Positions 20,749 through 29,961 of a stretch of DNA of 64,000 nucleotides are shown in pieces (the stretch's first letter is position 1; each line of letters begins with the position of its first letter). Origin of the DNA: Limnephilus marmoratus. Lineage: Eukaryota; Arthropoda; Insecta; Trichoptera; Limnephilidae. The stretch lies in contig OU862927.1 in NCBI GenBank assembly GCA_917880885.1, positions 34,189,571-34,253,570 on the forward strand, in the 5' to 3' direction. The notes under the pieces were generated by a model. It saw only the letters and a program-made list of their open reading frames with translations, searched no databases and was not told where the DNA came from. Both the position numbers and the translations under genes were made by a program.

Positions 20749-21497
20749 TATCTCTACATATTATAAAGTAAAGTCCCCCGCGCCGTCTTTCTGTCTGTCT
20801 GTCTGTTCGCGATAAACTCGAAAACTACTGAACGGATTTTCATGCGGTTTTCACCAATAGATAGAGTGTTTCGTGAGGAAGGTTTACGTATGTAATTTGT
20901 CAAGGATTTGTGTAAATTGGTTGAAACATAACGATAATTGTTAGAAGTGTCGGAAAAATTCCAGCCGCCTGGTAGCTTTCATCGAAAACGCTGCCTAATC
21001 CTTTTGGGATATAACAAAACAACGCTTGGTGGGATATTCCTCTTTTATAGATCTACAAAAAAGTCCGCGATGGCATATATCTATCTTTTACTATACGCAT
21101 TCTATCTTCTTATCTTATTATTCTTATCAATTGCATTTTAGATATAATGTGTATAGTAAGCTATCCGTAAAAGATAGATATATGCCTTCGCGGACTTTTT
21201 TGTAGATCTATAAAAGAGGAATATCCCACCATTAATTGTTTTGTTATATCCCAAAAGGATTGTGCAGCGTTTTCGATGAAAGCTACCAGGCGGCTGGACT
21301 TATTTCCGACACTTCTAACAATTATCGTTATGTTTCAACCAATTTACACAAATCATTGACAAATTGCATACTTAAACCTTCCTCACGAAATACTCTGTAT
21401 ATTGGTGAAAACCGCAGGAAAATCCGTTCAGTAGTTTTCGAGTTTATCGCGAATAGACAGACAGACGGCGCGGGGGACTTTATAATATGTAGAGATA
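20749..21497. repeat. Long palindrome (arms about 350 bp)
   Basis: TATCTCTACATATTA at 20749 is matched inverted by TAATATGTAGAGATA ending at 21497, and near-perfect inverted similarity continues to a small AT-rich centre near 21125. The arms contain AACTCGAAAACTACTGAACG and GGTTTTCACCAATAGATAGA, a sequence I know from insect Helitron-like repeats. That motif recurs in direct orientation at 21670-21720, leading to the Helitron 3' end. Confidence 0.85.
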
Positions 21498-21599
21498 GAG
21501 ATAATCGGTCAAAAATACATTTTTGTTGCATATGCATTTTTGAGTTTTTTTTTTAATAAGATAGGTAAGTGCCAAATTATATGAGTAGAAATTTAAGTT

Positions 21600-21905
21600 T
21601 TGTGGTATCATCATTACATAGTATAAAATGAAGTCGCTCAAAATGTATGTGCGCATAAATCTTTTAAACTACGCAACAGATTTTCATGCGGTTTTCACCA
21701 ATAGATAGAGTGATTTAAGAGGAAGGTTTATGTGTATAATAAATGCTTATTATAGTAGAGAAAAGCCAAGAAATTCAAATATTCAATTTAGGCAAAGGGC
21801 AGCGCGCAGCGGGCAGCTGGCGAGCGGATGGTGTGGATTTTATAAAGGTTGGGTAAATGGCGTTGTGTTTCGTTAGCCACAGCAACGTGTGGCCGGGTCT
21901 GCTAG
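21600..21905 (+). mobile_element. Helitron 3' end
   Basis: The segment ends with a hairpin GCCAC-AGCAACGT-GTGGC (21876-21893), then CTAG at 21902-21905 followed by T. This is the Helitron 3' structure (short hairpin about ten bases before CTRR, insertion next to T). The upstream GGTTTTCACCAATAGATAGA motif is shared with the palindrome. No Rep/helicase coding sequence, so non-autonomous or truncated. Confidence 0.78.
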
Positions 21906-21919
21906 TTATTAATAAAATA

Positions 21920-22100
21920 AAAACAAAATTATATGTTTATTTCGAATTATAAAATTTGAAAGCGTATTTCATCATCTTTCAAAAACAGTTTTTAGTTTTC
22001 GGATGCGTTCACAAATATTAAAGTTATTTGGAATTTATTGGAAAGCGGAAATATTTTGACTTTTCGAAAAACAGGCCCGAGGCCTGAGAGGTTAATACTA
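21920..22100. repeat. AT-rich dispersed repeat, family 4
   Basis: Shares TTCGAATTATAAAATTTGAA, TCATCATCTTTCAAAAACAG and GAGAGGTTAA with 10980-11180. Noncoding. Confidence 0.55.
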
Positions 22101-22404
22101 ATTTTCAATAATAACTAATGTATCATAGAGAATAATCATATGTATGTATATAATAATTCGATGTAGTTGGTTTGACTGCATATTTATAAACGCAAATACA
22201 GTGAAAACTTTAAAACTACTAACCTACATAGAGTTCTAGTAAAATAATTCGTAATTTGTCGGTAATAAGCGTGAACAGAAGACATTGTTACAATACCTAT
22301 CGACGATATTTATAAATAACCGACAATAGCAGTGTAACGGACGTGTTGCACACCCTCTTTTCTAATTTTTATTCTTACAATTTCTTTATGTCTTTATGTA
22401 CAAT

Positions 22405-22454
22405 GCCCCGGTGCAACCCAATAAAGCTTGCGTGCCAGGTTGCCACCGGGAGAC
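22405..22454 (+). promoter_or_regulatory. AATAAA-in-loop hairpin (LTR-A)
   Basis: CCCGGTGCAAC (22407-22417) pairs with GTTG-C-CACCGGG (22439-22450, one bulged C). The loop contains AATAAA (22420-22425). The same structure is in the 3' LTR (AATAAA at 27266-27271) and in LTR-B and LTR-C. The role is inferred: a structured poly(A)-signal or RNA element. Confidence 0.75.
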
Positions 22455-22883
22455 ATTTTCTAACAAATTGTCATTATTTTTCCGCCTCCCTTTTATTTAT
22501 TGTTTGCGGCCCCATGAAGGGCCGTTATCATGGCCCGGAGCAACCAGTTTGCGGCCCCATGAAGGGCCGTCATCCTGGCCCGGAGCAACCAGTTTGCGGC
22601 CCCATGAAGGGCCGTCATCCTGGCCCGGAGCAAAAGTTTGCGGCCCCGGTCAGGGCCTGTATTGCGGCTTCGCTGCCAAAGAAGAGCAAGTCTGCTATGG
22701 CTGCCTTGCCTCCCTTTTATTTTTGCGGCCCTAAAAAGGGCCATTTTTTCGGCTCCACCGCCAGGAGCAACAAGGGTTTGCCCAGACCGGCTTCGCTGCC
22801 AAGGAAGAGCAAGTCTGCTCTGGCAACCTTGCCTCCTTTTTCACTAGGAAGAGAGTCTGCTTGCCACCAACAGGCAAGCAGGC

Positions 22884-23236
22884 TGCTCCTCCTCCTCCGC
22901 CAAGAAGACGGACGGCCTTTTCGCCTCCTCCTCCTCCGCCAAGAAGACGGACGGCCTTTTCGCCTCCTCCTCCTCCGCCAAGAAGACGGACGGCAATTTC
23001 GCCTCCTCCTCCTCCGCCAAGAAGACGGACGGCCTTTTCGCCTCCTCCTCCTCCGCCAAGAAGACGGACGGCCTTTCGCCTCCTCCTCCTCCGCCAAGAA
23101 GACGGACGGCCTTTTCGCCTCCTCCTCCTCCGCCAAGAAGACGGACGGCCTTTTCGCCTCCTCCTCCTCCGCCAAGAAGACGGACGGCCTTTTCGCCTCC
23201 TCCTCCTCCGCCAGGAAGACGGACGGCCTTGCCTAA
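22884..23236 (+). repeat. 39-bp tandem repeat in LTR-A U3, nine units
   Basis: The unit is CCTCCTCCTCCTCCGCCAAG followed by AAGACGGACGGCCTTTTCG. Eight units are 39 bp and one is 38 bp, which shifts the reading frame. Because 39 is a multiple of three, all frames on both strands stay open and give spurious ORFs. An identical array is in the 3' LTR (27730-28082). Confidence 0.92.
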
Positions 23237-23695
23237 TTTTTTATTACTTAGCCACCAAGGAGGCCAGAATCCCCTCCACATTTTTTATAAAACAATGTCC
23301 GATCGCCGTCGGGTTCAATTAACCCAATAAATATGTCGATTTTTTCAAAAATAAAATTATAAGTTATTCTTCAACAGTCAACAAGTCTTGTTATTTACTC
23401 TACAAGTGGTCCAGACACCTACCTCTGGAAGTCTGCGACCTGCTGCTAGCTGCTGCCTCCTGCCGAAGTTCTGCCTGAACGAGAACCCGGTGCCTACCGC
23501 TGCAGTCGGCCCTGACTCTGGGCACTGCAAGGCACCGCTCAGGCAGAAACAAGGCGCATCCAGGGCCATACCACTGGATGTAGGGAGGCCAGCCAACCAA
23601 TATCACCATCATCAGCGTGAGCCAGTGGAAGGCGTGCACAAGACCGGTGCCCCTTATTTTACAGTCTTGTAAAGGCTTGATACGTCTGTTACAAG

Positions 23696-23712
23696 TGGTC
23701 CTTCGAGCCGGA
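23696..23712 (+). other. Primer-binding site, tRNA-Tyr
   Basis: TGGTCCTTCGAGCCGGA, two bases after the 5' LTR, is complementary to the 3' 17 nt of eukaryotic tRNA-Tyr including CCA (acceptor 5' strand CCTTCGA). LTR-B has the identical site at 57209-57225. Confidence 0.88.
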
Positions 23713-23837
23713 TCTGCTGCACGCCTGACACGCCACGCCTGATGCCACGTCACGCCTGAGATACCACGCCTGACGCCACGCCTGACGCCACGCCTGACGC
23801 TACGCCAGACGCTACGCCTGACGCCACGCCTGATGCC

Positions 23838-26800
23838 ATGCCTCATGCCAGGACTGACGCCACGCCCCATGTCAGGGCTGATGCCACGCCTGATGCCATG
23901 GCCCATGTCAGGGCTGATGCCACGCCTGATGCCACATCACGCCTGATGCCATGCATACCCACGCCCGTGACACGCATGGTGCGACAACTACAACGAGAGC
24001 TGCGCCGTCAGCAGCAACTTATTGACATGCTGACGGAAACCCTGCAACCACAACAGCATGGAGCAAAAGGGCCGGCACAAAAAAGTGCGACGGGGCCCGC
24101 TCTACCTCATCCTGCAGGACTGACACCGCGTGGAGCAAAAGGGCCGGCACAAAAAAGTGCGACAGGGCCCGCTCTACCGCATGCTGCTTCAGGGTTGCCA
24201 CAACACGACGCTTCAGGGTTGGCACGCGATAGCCAAGCCCCGCAGCCAAGCAGCCATGACTCAACATGGATGCAGCCTTGTCATGCTTCAGGGTTGGCAC
24301 GTGATAGCCAAGCCCCGCAGCCAAGCAGCCATGACTCAACATGGATGCAGCCTCATCATGCTTCAGGGCCGGCACGAGATAGCCGAGCCCCGCAGCCAAG
24401 CAACCAAGGCAGTCCAAGATGGATGCCACCTGGACCTTCCGGCCCGGTACCGCCCGTACCTCTGCTCGACCAGAGGCAACGTGAAGCCGTACGTGAGATG
24501 CCCGTTGGACCTGTGCCTCTGGTGGACCAGAGGTACGCCTCACTGGCGCAGCTAGGGCCTGAAGACCCTCCGCCGCCGCCCCCTCACTACTATGGGGAAC
24601 AAACATGGCCGGCACGAGATAGCCGAGCCCCGCAGCCAAGCAGCCAAGGCAGTCCAACATGGATGCCACCTGGACCTTCCGGCCCCGTACCGCCCGCACC
24701 TCTGGTGGACCAGAGGCCGCGTACCGCCGTACGTGAGATGCCCGTTGGACCTGTGCCTCTGGTGGACCAGAGGTACGCCTCGCTGGCGCAGCCAGGGCCT
24801 GAAGGCCCCCTGCCGCAGCCCCTTTACTACAATGGCAGTTCGAAATGGATGCCGCCTGGACCTTCCGGCCCCGTACCGCCCGCACCTCTGGTGGACCAGA
24901 GGCCGCGTACCGCCGTACGAGAGATGCCTGTCGGACCTGTGCCTCTGGTGGACCAGAGGTACGCCTCACTGGCGCAGCTAGGGCCTGAAGACCCTCCGCC
25001 GCCGCCCCCTCACTACAAAGGGGATCCAACATGGATACAACCTGGTCCTGCCGGCCCCGTACCGCCCGCACCTCTGGTGGACCAGAGGCCGCGTACCGCC
25101 GTACGAGAGATGCCTGTCGGACCTGTGCCTCTGGTAAACCAGAGGTACGCCTCGCCGGCGCAGCTAGGACCTGAAGGCCCTCCGCCGCCGCCCCTCAACT
25201 ATGGCAGCAGTCCCCGACGGATGCCGCCTGGACCTTCCGGCCCCGTACCGCCCGCACCTCTGGTGGACCAGAGGCCGCGTACCGCCGTACGTGAGATGCC
25301 CGTTGGACCGGCGCCTCTGGTAGACCAGAGGTACGCCTCGCTGACGCAGCCAGGGCCTGGAGCCCCCCTGCCGCAGCCCCTCAACTACTATGGCAGCAGT
25401 CCCCGATGGATGCCGCCTGGACCTTCCGGCCCCGTACCGCCCGCACCTCTGGTGGACCAGAGGCCGCGTACCGCCGTACGAGAGATGCCTGTCGGACCTG
25501 TGCCTCTGGTGGGCCAGAGGTACGCCTCACCGGCGCAGCCAGGGCCTGAGAGCCCTCCGCCGCCGCCCCCTCATCACAATGAGGGTCAAGGATGGATGCA
25601 GCATGGACCTTCCGGCCCCGTACCGCCCGCACCTCTGGTGGACCAGAGGCCGCGTACCGCCGTACGAGAGACGCCCGTTGGACCTGTACCTCTGGTGGAC
25701 CAGAGGTACGCCTTGCCGGCGCAGCCAGGGCCTGGAGGCCCCCTGCCGCCGCCCCCTTACTACAACGTTGAGGGACCATCATCACACGCCCAGTGGACAC
25801 CACCTGGGCCATCACAGCCAGTACCGCTGCACAAACAGCAGTACCGACTACCAGCAGCAGCAGCAGCTCCTGCCCAACCTGGTCCTGCCGGCCCCGTACC
25901 GCCCGTACCTCCGCTCGAACAGAGGTACCGAGAAGCCGTACGTGAAGAGCCTGCCGAACCTGTACCTCTGGTGGACCAGAGGTATGCACCACCAGCAGCA
26001 GCAGAGCCTGCCCAAGCTGGTGCAGTCCTTGAGCCAACCGAACGCTCAGTTCCGGACCAAGGAGAACCTTGGCGACTCCAGGAAATTTGGATGCAGCCTG
26101 GACCATCCGGCCCCGTGCCGCCCGTACCTCTGCTCGACAAGAGGCAACGTGAAGCCGCACCGGAGAAGCCCGTTGGACCATATGCATCACTGGCGCAGCT
26201 AGGGCCTGAAGACCCTCCGCCGCCGCCCCCTTCCTACAACCCAGGAAGAGCCAGTTTTGCGGCCCCGAGAAGGGCCAGTTTCGTGACACCGGACCCTGCC
26301 GGATCCGCACCACTGCCGGAGCAGTTGTACTCACTGCCGTCTGGACCTTCTGGCCCCGGACCGCCCCTACCCCTGCTTTATCAGAGGCAGCCAGCCGACC
26401 AGCAGAGAGCATCTGCCGGATCCGCACCGCTGCCAGAGCAGTGGGATTTGTTGCCACCTGGACCTTCTGGCCCCGGGCCGCCCTCACCCGGGCTCCACCG
26501 GACAGCCAGCTCTGCACAGTCAGCCGATCAGCAGAGAGCATCTGCTGGATCCGTACCTCTGCGCGAACAAAGATACCTAGCACTGGCCCAGATGGATGAC
26601 CAACCACATTCCGCTGTCATAACAGTGGTTTTCCTCATCGGCGCAGCAAAGACGAGCCCGCCCTGCCCCAGCAGTATCACTACCACGTTCGTGATGCTTG
26701 TTATCGGCGCAGCGAAGACGAGCCCGTCCTGCCCCAGCAGTATCACTACCACGTCAGTGGTGCTCATCATTGCCGCAGCGAAGACGAGCCCGCCCTGCCC

Positions 26801-28082
26801 CAGCAGTATCACTACCACATTCGTGATACCTGTTATCGGCGCAGCGAAGACGAGCCCGCCCTGCCCCAGCAATGCCACCATCAAAGAAGTGGCGCTCTTC
26901 ACACGGGGGGAGCCAATCAACCCCAGCAAAAGGAAAAATTTGCTGGCTGTCATGGACCCCGTGATGCTCCACATCAGCCGACCACACGGCCGAGTCCTGG
27001 ACGACACCCCCGCCGCAGATGGCCGAGAGAGGACAGCCCGAATCCAGACGAGCCCCGCAGTCTACACCCGACCTGCCGTGACGCCCGCTGGGATCCTGTT
27101 GTTCCCGCCTATGCAGCTTCGCCTACTCATCGTTCGACACGTCCTGATGACTAGTGCAGACAAGCAGCACGGGGGGAGTGTAACGGACGTGTTGCACACC
27201 CTCTTTTCTAATTTTTATTCTTACAATTTCTTTATGTCTTTATGTACAATGCCCCGGTGCAACCCAATAAAGCTTGCGTGCCAGGTTGCCACCGGGAGAC
27301 ATTTTCTAACAAATTGTCATTATTTTTCCGCCTCCCTTTTATTTATTGTTTGCGGCCCCATGAAGGGCCGTTATCATGGCCCGGAGCAACCAGTTTGCGG
27401 CCCCATGAAGGGCCGTCATCCTGGCCCGGAGCAACCAGTTTGCGGCCCCATGAAGGGCCGTCATCCTGGCCCGGAGCAAAAGTTTGCGGCCCCGGTCAGG
27501 GCCTGTATTGCGGCTTCGCTGCCAAAGAAGAGCAAGTCTGCTATGGCTGCCTTGCCTCCCTTTTATTTTTGCGGCCCTAAAAAGGGCCATTTTTTCGGCT
27601 CCACCGCCAGGAGCAACAAGGGTTTGCCCAGACCGGCTTCGCTGCCAAGGAAGAGCAAGTCTGCTCTGGCAACCTTGCCTCCTTTTTCACTAGGAAGAGA
27701 GTCTGCTTGCCACCAACAGGCAAGCAGGCTGCTCCTCCTCCTCCGCCAAGAAGACGGACGGCCTTTTCGCCTCCTCCTCCTCCGCCAAGAAGACGGACGG
27801 CCTTTTCGCCTCCTCCTCCTCCGCCAAGAAGACGGACGGCAATTTCGCCTCCTCCTCCTCCGCCAAGAAGACGGACGGCCTTTTCGCCTCCTCCTCCTCC
27901 GCCAAGAAGACGGACGGCCTTTCGCCTCCTCCTCCTCCGCCAAGAAGACGGACGGCCTTTTCGCCTCCTCCTCCTCCGCCAAGAAGACGGACGGCCTTTT
28001 CGCCTCCTCCTCCTCCGCCAAGAAGACGGACGGCCTTTTCGCCTCCTCCTCCTCCGCCAGGAAGACGGACGGCCTTGCCTAA
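23838..28082 (+). CDS. LTR-A proline-rich Gag-like ORF, 1414 codons
   Basis: A single open frame from ATG 23838 that runs through the internal region and on into the 3' LTR to 28082. Order: a PHVRADATPD-rich start from a 12-bp repeat; a short coiled-coil-like segment (VRQLQRELRRQQQLIDML), comparable to one in LTR-B; repeats of about 25 residues (ARDSQAPQPSSHDSTWMQP); then about ten proline-rich repeats of about 60 residues (PSGPVPPAPLVDQRPRTAV, EMPVGPVPLVDQRYAS); a 23-residue repeat region (IGAAKTSPPCPSS); and an LTR-encoded tail. The BEL/Pao Gag core and zinc knuckles found in LTR-B are absent. Whether it is translated is unknown. Its length may reflect repeat periods divisible by three and not selection. 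Confidence 0.6.
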   Translation: MPHARTDATPHVRADATPDAMAHVRADATPDATSRLMPCIPTPVTRMVRQLQRELRRQQQLIDMLTETLQPQQHGAKGPAQKSATGPALPHPAGLTPRGAKGPAQKSATGPALPHAASGLPQHDASGLARDSQAPQPSSHDSTWMQPCHASGLARDSQAPQPSSHDSTWMQPHHASGPARDSRAPQPSNQGSPRWMPPGPSGPVPPVPLLDQRQREAVREMPVGPVPLVDQRYASLAQLGPEDPPPPPPHYYGEQTWPARDSRAPQPSSQGSPTWMPPGPSGPVPPAPLVDQRPRTAVREMPVGPVPLVDQRYASLAQPGPEGPLPQPLYYNGSSKWMPPGPSGPVPPAPLVDQRPRTAVREMPVGPVPLVDQRYASLAQLGPEDPPPPPPHYKGDPTWIQPGPAGPVPPAPLVDQRPRTAVREMPVGPVPLVNQRYASPAQLGPEGPPPPPLNYGSSPRRMPPGPSGPVPPAPLVDQRPRTAVREMPVGPAPLVDQRYASLTQPGPGAPLPQPLNYYGSSPRWMPPGPSGPVPPAPLVDQRPRTAVREMPVGPVPLVGQRYASPAQPGPESPPPPPPHHNEGQGWMQHGPSGPVPPAPLVDQRPRTAVRETPVGPVPLVDQRYALPAQPGPGGPLPPPPYYNVEGPSSHAQWTPPGPSQPVPLHKQQYRLPAAAAAPAQPGPAGPVPPVPPLEQRYREAVREEPAEPVPLVDQRYAPPAAAEPAQAGAVLEPTERSVPDQGEPWRLQEIWMQPGPSGPVPPVPLLDKRQREAAPEKPVGPYASLAQLGPEDPPPPPPSYNPGRASFAAPRRASFVTPDPAGSAPLPEQLYSLPSGPSGPGPPLPLLYQRQPADQQRASAGSAPLPEQWDLLPPGPSGPGPPSPGLHRTASSAQSADQQRASAGSVPLREQRYLALAQMDDQPHSAVITVVFLIGAAKTSPPCPSSITTTFVMLVIGAAKTSPSCPSSITTTSVVLIIAAAKTSPPCPSSITTTFVIPVIGAAKTSPPCPSNATIKEVALFTRGEPINPSKRKNLLAVMDPVMLHISRPHGRVLDDTPAADGRERTARIQTSPAVYTRPAVTPAGILLFPPMQLRLLIVRHVLMTSADKQHGGSVTDVLHTLFSNFYSYNFFMSLCTMPRCNPIKLACQVATGRHFLTNCHYFSASLLFIVCGPMKGRYHGPEQPVCGPMKGRHPGPEQPVCGPMKGRHPGPEQKFAAPVRACIAASLPKKSKSAMAALPPFYFCGPKKGHFFGSTARSNKGLPRPASLPRKSKSALATLPPFSLGRESACHQQASRLLLLLRQEDGRPFRLLLLRQEDGRPFRLLLLRQEDGRQFRLLLLRQEDGRPFRLLLLRQEDGRPFASSSSAKKTDGLFASSSSAKKTDGLFASSSSAKKTDGLFASSSSARKTDGLA
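27170..27178 (+). other. Polypurine tract of LTR-A
   Basis: CGGGGGGAG lies immediately before the TGTAAC of the 3' LTR, the position and composition of a plus-strand primer. The equivalent tract in LTR-B is at 60748-60756. Confidence 0.85.
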
Positions 28083-28539
28083 TTTTTTATTACTTAGCCA
28101 CCAAGGAGGCCAGAATCCCCTCCACATTTTTTATAAAACAATGTCCGATCGCCGTCGGGTTCAATTAACCCAATAAATATGTCGATTTTTTCAAAAATAA
28201 AATTATAAGTTATTCTTCAACAGTCAACAAGTCTTGTTATTTACTCTACAAGTGGTCCAGACACCTACCTCTGGAAGTCTGCGACCTGCTGCTAGCTGCT
28301 GCCTCCTGCCGAAGTTCTGCCTGAACGAGAACCCGGTGCCTACCGCTGCAGTCGGCCCTGACTCTGGGCACTGCAAGGCACCGCTCAGGCAGAAACAAGG
28401 CGCATCCAGGGCCATACCACTGGATGTAGGGAGGCCAGCCAACCAATATCACCATCATCAGCGTGAGCCAGTGGAAGGCGTGCACAAGACCGGTGCCCCT
28501 TATTTTACAGTCTTGTAAAGGCTTGATACGTCTGTTACA
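27179..28539 (+). repeat. LTR-A 3' LTR
   Basis: 1361 bp, no difference found by eye from the 5' LTR, including the irregular 38-bp unit and all hairpins. It ends GTTACA at 28539, followed by the AGCAG duplication. Confidence 0.93.
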
Positions 28540-28544
28540 AGCAG

Positions 28545-28853
28545 ACCTCGTGCGTTTAAAAATAATGGGCCCTTTTTCTGTCACACCGCAAGGCCGATTC
28601 AAAAACTTCATTAGCGACGAAATAAGTCGAAACATGCTTTATCTAAACAGAATATTGGATATGGCGGTATGAGGCGAAAGACGGTAGGCATGAGACGCAG
28701 AGGGGGCGAGAGGGTGTACAAGCCAAACACTCACGTGGTCTCACCAACACATCGATAGCTAGTTCTTTTTTGAGCGTGGTGCGATAGCGAGAATTTTTTA
28801 AAATACCTACCGTCGAGATTTCTCACCGGTGCTATTACCTCTTAATGATCAAA
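28545..28853. other. no gene recognised
   Basis: The right part (TCTCACCGGTGCTATTACCT and TTAATG near 28820-28847) resembles the right end of the TTAA family 3 MITE at 45020-45055. Otherwise nothing. Confidence 0.4.
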
Positions 28854-28856
28854 TTA

Positions 28857-29961
28857 GGGGGCGTTCAAGTAATACGTAACGCAATTTTTGAAGATTTTTG
28901 AACCTCCCTACCCCCCATGTAACGCGCCGTAACTATTTTCTGTACCCCCCTCCCCCTCTCTAAACGTTACGTAATTTTCCAAGTGACTATTTTTACCAAT
29001 AAGTCACCATTAAGAAGTACTGGAAAGTCGCTTAAATACCTTTGTTCTTGTTTCAATCGCGTTTGCGGTAATAAATAAAAAAAGAGATTTCTAAGGGCCT
29101 GTCCGCACAGCGATATTTCACCGCGCGTTTTTAATTCTCGCGTATTATATTCCGCGATCGGAATTACAACGTGTACGCACTGCGAATAAAATTTCGTGCG
29201 ATTTTTGTCAGTATAATATAGTTCTCGGCTAAGACGCACGTGTAAATGGATAACAGAACTAAAATTTTAATTTATCTAATACTACGGCAGCGTAACAGAC
29301 GTATCAAAAGATGTCACGAACATTGGATTCACCCATTTACAGCATTGAGACCTATGAAAGGATTTTTTTTTTATAAAACATCAAGAGCAGCGAAAATACA
29401 ATAAAAAGTTTTTTGGGTATTACAGAACGACAAAAAAATCATTGATAATTTACTACAACTAGTTGGTCCAACTGATGTGAAACGCGCGAATTTTATTCCG
29501 CAGTGCAGCCATAGCCATACTATTTCATACTGCACAAAATATTCGCGCGGAAATAAATCCGCACTGCATCGCGTTCAATTTGCATCAAACCACAGAATTT
29601 TTTTTCGCGCGATTTTTTTACTGCCAGTGCGGATAGCCCTATAAGATCCCATGTGTCACAGAATGTTGCGAAAAAAAACGCGCGGTGAAATATCGCTGTG
29701 CGGACAGGCCCTAACTCGCAATACATGTTGTATTGTTGTTATATCGTTTATTTTATTACTAAATGAAAAAACACACTTTGTAAAACACCACTTTTTATTA
29801 GAATTAATATTTAACAGCCAACAAGGTTTCGCTTAGCTCAAGCTTCATCAGGGCTTATCATAATATCAACTAAAGTAAATTAGATACAGACACATATATA
29901 TAAATTAATGTTTTACAAGACCCCCCCCGCAAATTGCGTTACGTAATATTTGAACGGCCCG
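28857..29961. mobile_element. PIF/Harbinger-like TIR element, outer
   Basis: The inverted ends GGGGGCGTTCAAGTAATACG (left) and CGTAATATTTGAACGGCCCG (right) extend over about 35 bp, flanked by TTA (28854-28856 and 29962-29964). TWA duplications are typical of PIF/Harbinger. It contains a second TWA element (29095-29711) and no transposase ORF. Confidence 0.78.
29095..29711. mobile_element. PIF/Harbinger-like MITE nested in the outer element
   Basis: The termini GGGCCTGTCCGCACAGCG and CGCTGTGCGGACAGGCCC are perfect, flanked by TAA (29092-29094 and 29712-29714). TIR similarity continues through GATATTTCACCGCGCG. The interior has further CGCGCG and GTGCGGA inverted motifs. Noncoding. Confidence 0.88.

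Larger units (their letters stand above)
22333..23693 (+). repeat. LTR-A 5' LTR
   Basis: A 1361-bp LTR. U3 starts with the AATAAA hairpin (22407-22450), then a series of GGCCC-loop-GGGCC mini-hairpins (22500-22760), then nine 39-bp repeats (22884-23236). TATAAAA at 23286 and a TCAAT initiator at 23315-23319 (A at 23317, 31 bases downstream) predict the transcription start. AATAAA at 23325-23330 lies just inside R. U5 ends CTGTTACA. Confidence 0.92.
22333..28539 (+). mobile_element. LTR-A: complete non-autonomous LTR retrotransposon
   Basis: A 6207-bp element with two 1361-bp LTRs, flanked by the 5-bp duplication AGCAG (22328-22332 and 28540-28544). The LTR ends are TGTAAC and GTTACA. A tRNA-Tyr primer site follows the 5' LTR and the polypurine tract CGGGGGGAG precedes the 3' LTR. 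The 3485-bp internal region encodes proline-rich repeats only. I find no Gag core, protease, reverse transcriptase, RNase H or integrase. The primer site, LTR ends and Gag-like repeats are shared with LTR-B, whose residual Gag is BEL/Pao-like. By inspection the LTRs are identical, so insertion was recent and required enzymes supplied in trans. Confidence 0.95.

Noticed and set aside
22884..23236. CRISPR-like array
   Set aside because: Contiguous identical repeats without spacers, inside a eukaryotic LTR.
22343..23322. ORFs of 145-297 codons within the LTR-A LTRs
   Set aside because: Produced by the 39-bp repeat, which is open in all frames. LTR U3 is regulatory, and the same ORFs recur in the other LTR.
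24019..26607. Long minus-strand ORFs (350 and 408 codons) and other-frame ORFs across LTR-A
   Set aside because: They are antisense or shifted readings of 180-bp repeats whose length is a multiple of three. No independent features.
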